From positions 28,868 through 92,867 of the forward strand of contig MU831993.1 in assembly GCA_029204225.1 (NCBI GenBank): 64,000 nt of DNA, in the 5' to 3' direction. The position numbers and the translations under genes were made by a program. The notes under the pieces are model-generated. The model was not told the DNA's origin and did not search any database. It was given only the letters and a program-made list of their open reading frames with translations. The stretch's first letter is position 1, and each line of letters begins with the position of its first letter. This document shows positions 57,105 to 64,000 of the stretch, piece by piece. The stretch is from Diphasiastrum complanatum. Lineage: Eukaryota > Streptophyta > Lycopodiopsida > Lycopodiales > Lycopodiaceae.

Positions 57105-57300
57105 AAACTCGACTCTAGCTTGAATCGACAAAGTGTTGATTGACTCAACTCCAACTCAAATTGACAAGTTTTGACTGCTCCAGCTCGAATCGACAAAGCC
57201 TTGACTAACTTGACTCTAGCTCATGAAATTGAAAAAGTGTCGATTGACTCGATCCGCTCGAATCAACAAAAATTTGTTGACTGTCTAACTATCTTGATAC
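57105..57300. repeat. imperfect tandem repeat of about 50 bp
   Basis: Four diverged units with GAATCGACAAAG.GTTGA and GACTC(G/A)A(C/T)TC blocks follow directly after the CACTA stop codon (57092). It could be subterminal sequence of the transposon. Confidence 0.55.
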
Positions 57301-58539
57301 CACTCTAGATAAAGCTTGTTAAATATATAAATTGGTTTTAGCACTGTGCAACTAATTTGACAATGATTATAGCTACAATTGCCTCGTCAACTATGACCAC
57401 TGCTCAAAAGGAACTCGTAGAACGGCCGTAAGTAACCCGTAAGGCCTTACGAGGCATTATGTGTTGGGAGAGAGGGAGGAAGAATAAATGACGAATACGA
57501 ACGAGAAACAAACTCGAACAAGAAGCGAACGAAAAAGCGAACTCGAACAGAAAATGTTCATGCGTAGCGGAATGAGTTAAATGACTCTCTCCCTAAGCAT
57601 GACTACGCTATCAGAATGAACAGAACTTTAGTGATAGAAATCACAGTCATTCTAGATTACGTAGCCAAACATTTAAATGGATGAAGCGCTAAATGAGTAA
57701 TTTGTCGCGAATTGCAAGACAAATTATCTGTCGCGAATGATTTGCGAAGAGCTAGACTATGCTCGACTGATAATTAGTCGCAAAGTATTCGCAAAAGACA
57801 AGACTAAAAGTTGATCGTCTATTACTAGAAAGAGCAACAAGAAAGATCAGATAGAATGAAGAATAAGCATAGCAATATTGAAAAATCTAAAACGCAGAAC
57901 AAATGAACTGTGTCAGATTAAGTATATCAAGTATACAAGTCAATAATGCGGTAGAGCACAAGATTGTAGCGGACGAAACCGCATGCCCTACAAAGCTTAT
58001 TTTTGTTTGTAATGAGGAATGAAACCTGTTCTCTTAGTCTCTTCTTCACTCACTTGATCATCTGATCATCATTATCGAATACGCAGATGGTATCCAATAC
58101 ATATACATAATATTATAGGTGTGCAGATGCGAAAGTACAGAGTGGATGTGTTGTCTGTAGGAGATCGTGGGTGGCTGCAATCGTTGTCCAATTTGTTAGC
58201 GCAACTGCATGGGGTGAGCGTAAAAAGGGTGCGACGTCAGCCAGTGCTAAAGGGAACGTTGGTGATGATGTGAAAAGTGCGTCACTCTTACGAATGGCCT
58301 TAGGATAAGATTTACAGGGTGCATTATCTGTTAGGGCACCTTTGGCATTCAGTAAGGTAGTGTCCCCTTTTCGCCTGTCACCATGAACTGTGTAAGAACA
58401 CAGTGTCGCGATTCATTCGCCTTTTCTTCATCTGTACGAATTTGCGTGTGGAAAATGCAAACTGCGTGACAACATTAGAAAAATATGCAGCAAGAAGATG
58501 TGCTAAGTAAAACAACTTTTTTTTTCTTTTACAACCTTT
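57301..58539. other. interval with LTR-like sequence
   Basis: A perfect 14-bp palindrome CGTAAGGCCTTACG sits at 57438-57451. The part at 57490-57560 is rich in CGAAC/CGAAAA words, like the U5 side of the copia A LTR family. No primer site, partner LTR or coding sequence was found. Confidence 0.35.
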
Positions 58540-58720
58540 CAAGATAGCACGCCGATGTGCTATATGAAATGAGAAATTTTTCTTGCAGCCAACCTAGATA
58601 GCACGCGGGCATGCTAAGGATCTCGCACGAAAAAAAAAATTAATTTGAATTTTTTTTTACTTAGTGAGATTTTTTACTATGTACCAAAGTACATTCTTAA
58701 TGATAAACATTGAAGTAGTA
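58540..58720. repeat. hairpin-rich dispersed repeat, copy 2
   Basis: Contains TAGCACGCCGATGTGCTA (58547-58563), a stem-loop, and GATAGCACGCGGGCATGCTA about 65 bp on; then GAGATTTTTTACTATGTA.. as in 29560-29580. The same hairpin in variant form is at 29430-29452. Confidence 0.5.
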
Positions 58721-58849
58721 GCATAAAAAGGGTGGCACACCATGTGCTATTCCCAAGTTCAACAACAATAAAAAGAAGCAATTGGACCAACAAGCCAATG
58801 TAGTAGCATGAACATCACATAACCCTAATGATGAGGATGAGTAGAATGC

Positions 58850-59245
58850 ATTTATGGTGAATTACCAACATGTCCAACAACCTGAGAAATGGTTCCTTGA
58901 TTTTAGAGCTATATAACATATGACAAACCATCAAGAATGGTTCCATGATTATTCATCATACAATACAAAGAAGTTTATTCACATTGGAGACAATAGCTCA
59001 CACAAGATAGAAGGTGAAGGTACTGTTAAGTTGAGTTTTTAGAGTGGTGAATCCAAACTCATTCCAAAAGTTTTGTATGTCCCAAATCTTGCTACAAAGG
59101 CTACTGTCTATCAACAAGATCTTTAATTTAGGACATAGGATGGATTCTAGATCAGACTCATGTAAAATTGTTGATGAGGAAAATAGAGTACTTGCACTTG
59201 GAAAAAGACAAGAGGTCTATGGATGCTTAAGAGCTCATCTGACGT
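58850..59245 (+). pseudogene. copia protease fragment
   Basis: Plus-strand words WFLDFRAI, HMTNHQEWFHDYSSYNTKK, FIHIGDNSSHKIEGEGT and SKLIPKVLYVPNLATK follow the copia protease order. The DSGAT active site has become DFRAI with a stop after it. Further degenerate sequence reaches about 59500. Confidence 0.72.
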
Positions 59246-59499
59246 AGATGGCGAGCATATTTTCAATGTGCTCATTGCTAGATATGAGCAACACCCATAG
59301 GTGGATTTCCACATATTTAGGATACATGATGGTCTCGAATATTATTTATTTTTAAAATCAAGAACTTCCAGTTTAAAAGAGTCCTACAAAATAGATCTGG
59401 ACGATTCTCAATATGATACTTATTCTCTTAACAAGAATTGTCGATCCCAATATAAGCTTCTCAAAAAATATTATTTAAGTAGATAGAAATATAAACTAT

Positions 59500-60490
59500 A
59501 GAGAAGGAACAAGTTTTTGAACATTTTGGCCAACACTTTTTTTGCACAAAAAGTAGGTGGAAGATTGACAATGGACCTAGTTTTAAAAGGTAAAATATGT
59601 TTGGTGGTCCCTTCACAAGCTTTTAAATAATATTTTAGCTTTTGATGCTTTGTAGGGTCAATTGATGATAGGGGTATACCTAGTTGGTCCTTTTCTCAAT
59701 ATCAATCCAAGGCTTGAAGAGAATCGTCGGTTGTTACGGGCATCGAAAATTTTAATAGTAGTTAGGTTGGTATTACACTTAAATTTTTTTTTGATACCAA
59801 TCGGGTACGAATTTAAGCATGTCCACAAATTGGTGGTTGGTATCAATTAGCCTGGGTGTTGTAAGGGTGATAATAGTAGAAGATAAACTCGAGTGTGAAC
59901 GTATCATTTTTTTTGTAATCACACTTTTTTTCAAGGGTTAGATGCATTTAATGAGAAGCATGGACTTTCAATTGCTATATGCATATGATTTGGAAGGCCA
60001 ATATAACTTTATTGGCGCCCATCAATGTATATGAGGCACCATGGATAAAGTTTATTGTTTATATAAATTTTGCATACCAGGAAAAAAAACGGATACTATA
60101 TTAATAGTAGGGTAAAAAATAGATCCGTATGCCCCTAATATGGGTATACATACTAGCATTGACTAGGCTAAAACCAGCTCTAGTTTGGAATCAACCCTAA
60201 TATCAATGAATCATACGACATTCGAGTGGGTTGTTTGAAACTTGGGTTGATATCAATCGAGCACCTAGATAGTCGCCCAACATTGTTGTTAACCTTGGAA
60301 GATCCTAACAAAACATATCAAACGGTTCTACATACATGGCAATTATGGAGAAATTTTCTGCACATGGGTTTGGATATTTGGAACCATGCTATTTTGTGCT
60401 ATTTTCGGGGGCCAAGAACCTTTCCAAAAAGCCTATACCAAGAATGGTAAGCATTGGCCATAAGGCCCCGCCATTTCTACCTGCTATTTC
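59500..60490. other. interval without recognised genes
   Basis: No gene or transposon domain recognised. The short frames at 60226-60690 look like chance reading frames. Confidence 0.4.
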
Positions 60491-60499
60491 GGTTATCTC

Positions 60500-60710
60500 C
60501 AATGTCACCGGCACGTGCCAGTTCCTCCGGAGTCGTCGGCACTCACCCGAACGCGGACTCTACACTGGCACTAATGATAGCACAGGCATTTGAATTCCGA
60601 CACGTCATCAGTAGCAATAAAATAAAAAGTAAAAGGGCAATTTTCGAAAGACGTGATTGGGTGAATTTAAAAATGTTGAGGTACGTGTAGCGCCCCGAAT
60701 TCCTCAAAGG
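60500..60710 (+). promoter_or_regulatory. promoter-like region of the Tubby-like gene
   Basis: A palindromic G-box CACGTG (60512-60517, in GGCACGTGCC) and an ACGT element ACACGTCATC (about 60600-60609) lie 0.9-1.2 kb before the ATG. GC content rises here compared with the repeats to the left. No TATA box is obvious. Confidence 0.45.
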
Positions 60711-61685
60711 AAACATCCAGAACCGAAAGAAAAAGAAAAGGAGGCAGGCAAAGAGCGGGAGGGGGAGGGGGAGGAGGTGGTGGGCAGCAGTGCAATGCGG
60801 GGGATTGATGAAATATGAGGAGGATGTTGTGATGTGGGCGAGGAGAAAATCATAAAAAATGAGCTGGGTTTGACTTTTTTGGGTGTGTTTTCTCAGATTT
60901 GCAGCTCATATTTTTGTGGGTTTAGGGTCGGATCTGAGTGCGGCAAGCGAGCTATGGTGGAGCTGGTTCATAGCGAATGATTCCGGGGTGGATTGTTTTC
61001 TACTAGTGACTTGAAATGGAGAGCTTTTCTTGGTTTAGGGAGTAATCGGAAGGGGTGGCCGATTTCTGGCAGAGCGATCTGGTTGGATTGAGCGCTAGCG
61101 GCTTTTGTAAGGTCAGGTCACAACGGGAAGATCAGATAAAGCGGTACAGTGATTTCTTCGCAGGGTTGATGTGCTCAAACGGAAAATCCGCATCGTTCCG
61201 TATTGTGCAATCGGAAGGAACCATCAGTTGGAGGCCGAACGATCTGGTTGGATCAAGCGCTGGCAACTTCTGCGGGTGTTGCTAATCAATTCCACCGAAG
61301 ACACCATTATCTTCGGAAGATCAATGCAAACTAGAGGAAGTCCCGTACAGTGTACATGCTTCCGTACATGTACAAAGTTTAAGGAGCGAGAGGATAAGAT
61401 TACTTTGCTTCCATGGTTGACTCCTTCTACAGGAAGATCCGTACATTGAAGTCTTCATTCCGTGCGTTTCATCCGTACACTGAACATCCAAACCTACACT
61501 GCACGTCAAGAGGTGTTTAAACTTCAAACTGCAACTTGTAAATCAATAATTCTATAAAAAGAAAGTATTTTCTATTGCTCCTTTCAAAATTAGATCAAGT
61601 TGCAATTATTACTTAAAAAAAAAAGAGTGATTCACACAGCGACAATTGATTATCCGGTTGAGAAAACAGGGATTCATACGGCACA
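60711..61685 (+). other. probable 5' untranslated region of the Tubby-like gene
   Basis: A GA/GGA-rich start (60725-60785) and no long frame in phase with the coding sequence. GATCTGGTTGGAT(C/T)(A/G)AGCGCT occurs twice (about 61077 and 61240) and the word CCGTACA recurs between 61344 and 61480. One or more introns in the untranslated region are possible but were not placed. Confidence 0.45.
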
Positions 61686-63531
61686 ATGTCTTTCAAAAAT
61701 TTCTTACGGGACATTCAGGAGCTGAAAGGGGGGATAGGAAGCATTTCCAGGAGAAGTTTTGAGATAAAGCTCTCACATTTGAGAAGTAGATCGCATAGTG
61801 TTGTGGTGGCAACTGATACACAGTTAAAGGAGGAGGCATTGGATCAGAGCTATTGGGTGAACATACCAACTGAATTGCTGAGAGATGTTATATCTCGTAT
61901 TGAGGCGAGCGAAAATTTTTGGCCTTCACGGCGGGATGTGGTTTCTTGTGCTGCCGTTTGTAGCAGCTGGAGAGAGATCACCAAGGAGCTTGTGAAGACA
62001 GTTGAATTATCTGGAAAGATTACATTTCCCATTTCTCTGAAGCAGGTGAGATTTTCATTCTTTGCAAGTCAACATATAGTCACGACCGATCTTCCAAAAC
62101 ATATTGGAGTTAATTTATTATTAGAATCAACGTTTTAGACAACTTTTTCAATCTCCAAAAATCTTTTTGGCTTTTTTCACATTTTGTTCAAAATCCTGAA
62201 AAACAAAACTAGGGTCTTCTCAAGCTGTTTTGCAGTAGGACAGTTCAAATTAACAAAGAAATGTATAAATTCATCTGAATCGCAGCGCAATTTGACTTGC
62301 AATTATGAATTGTAGGTGGCCGTGGAATTTTGACGATGGCTTTCTAGTCTTTGGCAGATTAGAGAGTCTAGGTTTTGGGTACGGGGGAATGGATTGTCTA
62401 GTGATCTTTTTGCTAGTTAAAACGACCAATGGCCTTGCCATAGTTGAATGGCCGAGTATATCAGTGGAAAGGCCATTGGCAAATTCAAGGCTGGCCTCTT
62501 CTAATGACTTTTACATTAGGTAAAATGGCAATGAGAAGGTCACCAAAGAATTCTTTCCATGCACAAAGGATGGCAAAAAAAGCCCCCTTATAGGGCTGCA
62601 ATCTTCTCACAGTCCTTACATTTCAACTTTTTATGGGGCATAACATACCTTGAATTCTGTTATGGAGGTTTTGTGATATATAATTTGCTTCTGAAATTTT
62701 ATTATGAGAATCTAAACTTGTACAATGTAGGTTATATGACTTTCTTTATTCAAACTTCCCCCATTATTTTTATGGCATTTATGGAAAATTTCAAGAAAAA
62801 GAGCAAGTGAAATCTGTCTTTATTCTCTTGAATGGAGCCATTGCACTGTTTTGCTCAGGAACTTGCATAATATTCTAAAAAGAGTTTATTTTTAGAGTCC
62901 AATCCTATTCAAGAACAATGGTAAAGGGTTATGTAATTCCTATTGTTGCACTCATTGGGGAAAGTGACAAGCTATGAGATAAAGCTAGCTAGCACTCTTG
63001 GATGAAGGAAATAAAGTTGACCTAACAAGCTTGGTTTGTTTTTTTTATCATGATCCAACATCGTGTTTTGCAAATGCATCGAAGATGGCATCCAATGTGC
63101 ATAAGACCTTCAAAAACAGAAATTTTGTTGCAGTTGTGCTTATGTAAAGGGTTGATAGTAATCAATGAAGCAAGTTCTTGTAGATCCTTGCCTATCTCCA
63201 TTTATTGAAAAGCAAAAAAACATATAATCTGGAAAGTGCTATATTTATGCAACTTGTCATTCCATTTTTTAATTAATGCTTTTTTGTTTGATACTAAATT
63301 CGAACCTAAACAATTAAGTCTCATTGATTGCTCTTTATTGGGAATGTGTAATTCTTGTTCAAATGCTGGATCTTTACTTGTCATAAATACACATAATCCA
63401 AAAGCAAGCAGAACTAGTAACCTCATATGTTTGCTTGTTGCAGCCTGGACCAAGAGATGCCATTATGCAGTGCTATATAAAGAGGGATAGAACCACGTCA
63501 AGCTATTACTTGTACCTTGGTTTGTCTCCAA
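61686..63531 (+). CDS. Tubby-like F-box protein, first two exons (runs off the window)
   Basis: Exon 1 is 61686-62045 (120 codons), starting MSFKNFLRDI with GGIGSISRRSFEIKL, the plant Tubby-like start. The F-box is at about residues 57-105 (YWVNIPTELLRDVISRIEAS, WPSRRDVVSCAAVCSSWREI), followed by LSGKITFPISLKQ. Exon 2 is 63444-63531 (PGPRDAIMQCYIKRD, SSYYLYLGLSP), which opens the Tubby domain. Both junctions are canonical (CAG|GTGAG, TTGCAG|CC, and donor CAA|GTGAGT at 63532). The 1.4 kb intron 62046-63443 holds no other gene. The family acts as SKP1-binding F-box proteins that tether to phosphoinositides at the plasma membrane and serve in abscisic-acid and stress responses. The remaining exons lie right of 64000. 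Confidence 0.92.
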
Positions 63532-64000
63532 GTGAGTGTCTTTTCCATGCTAGTTAAGAATAACCACTAAGTGCTAACCATATTAGAATTTTATATCACC
63601 TTACATGTCTTAGAGAAAAATTGTTGTAGACTTGTGTAGTTCTTTGACCAATCTATACCACCCAACAAATTTATGTAATTCATGACATATGTAGTAGTAT
63701 GGTGTATGTTGGCCTGATTTATCATTATGCTTGTTTATGTTCTCTCGAGAAGCACGTACGTTTGTGATGCTTTGAATGTCTAGAAACTTGTACCACTTCA
63801 TTCTCCCACTCTTGCAAGTTGTTACATTTCACAAGCTATGATCATGCCTTCTCCTCCCTGTCCTACTCCTCGTCCTACTTTTAGTCCTTGTAACGTTTCT
63901 TCCCCTGCCAATATTGTTTCTAAAAAGTATACCTATAGGTATTATGAAAGGAGGTTGCTTTGTTTGGTATGTGTTATGTTGGGTAAGTTCTCTTGACATT
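63532..64000 (+). other. intron 2 of the Tubby-like gene (incomplete)
   Basis: Starts GTGAGTGTC at 63532. No further Tubby exon is seen before the window ends, although a family member should continue with an LLSAKR-type block. Confidence 0.6.

Overview
The window looks like a repeat-rich piece of a flowering-plant nuclear genome. It holds spliced plant genes with GT-AG introns, Ty1/copia and Ty3/gypsy retrotransposons with plant-type primer-binding sites (initiator-Met and Asp tRNAs), CACTA (En/Spm) transposons, a non-autonomous Helitron and long (GA)n tracts. I could not place the species. Two genes appear to be ordinary host genes: a seed-type two-cupin globulin (15593-17806, +, five exons) and the first two exons of a Tubby-like F-box gene (61686 onward, +), which runs off the right edge. 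Nearly everything else is transposon sequence, mostly decayed.

Layout. 1-6352: decayed copia element A (minus), 3' LTR cut by the window edge. 6690-7345: dispersed repeat with a TATA box and (GA)n. About 7346-13105: copia element B (minus) with a 691-codon pol reading frame. 13106-15447: three long GA/CT microsatellites and an inverted fragment of the element A LTR. 15593-17806: globulin gene, preceded by an RY-repeat cluster and (CT)n and followed by a 122-126 bp tandem repeat. 18383-18712: Helitron. 19585-20325: inverted LTR fragment and a C-rich CGAATTC-type repeat. 20778-22511 (minus): a gene-like unit that pairs a histone H3 fold with exons of a Ulp1/C48 SUMO-protease-like domain.

22887-35860 is a 13 kb LTR retrotransposon with two 478-bp LTRs and a CGTGG target duplication but no recognisable pol (LARD-like). 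Nested in it on the minus strand is a gag-only LTR element (23523-28795) whose Gag begins with an acidic Cys/Gln/Asp repeat. Removing the 13 kb element joins the H3/Ulp1 unit head-to-head with a plus-strand unit (35866-36480) that carries an inverted copy of its leader. 37127-40135 is a second, truncated copy of the LARD-like element, fused to a degenerate Ty3/gypsy element (40136-46125, minus; Asp-tRNA primer site; two tandem retropepsin domains). 47240-57100 holds two CACTA transposase copies facing apart (minus 47240-50528; plus 54590-57092, internally deleted), a GACGTC-rich subterminal-type array, another minus-strand transposon-like reading frame and copia fragments. 57105-60470 is further repeat debris before the Tubby-like gene.

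The most unusual item is the H3-fold plus Ulp1 unit and its mirrored neighbour. It looks inactive (stop codons, protease catalytic residues replaced), but the combination is not one I know as a standard plant gene. Coordinates of decayed domains are approximate, and no database search was possible.
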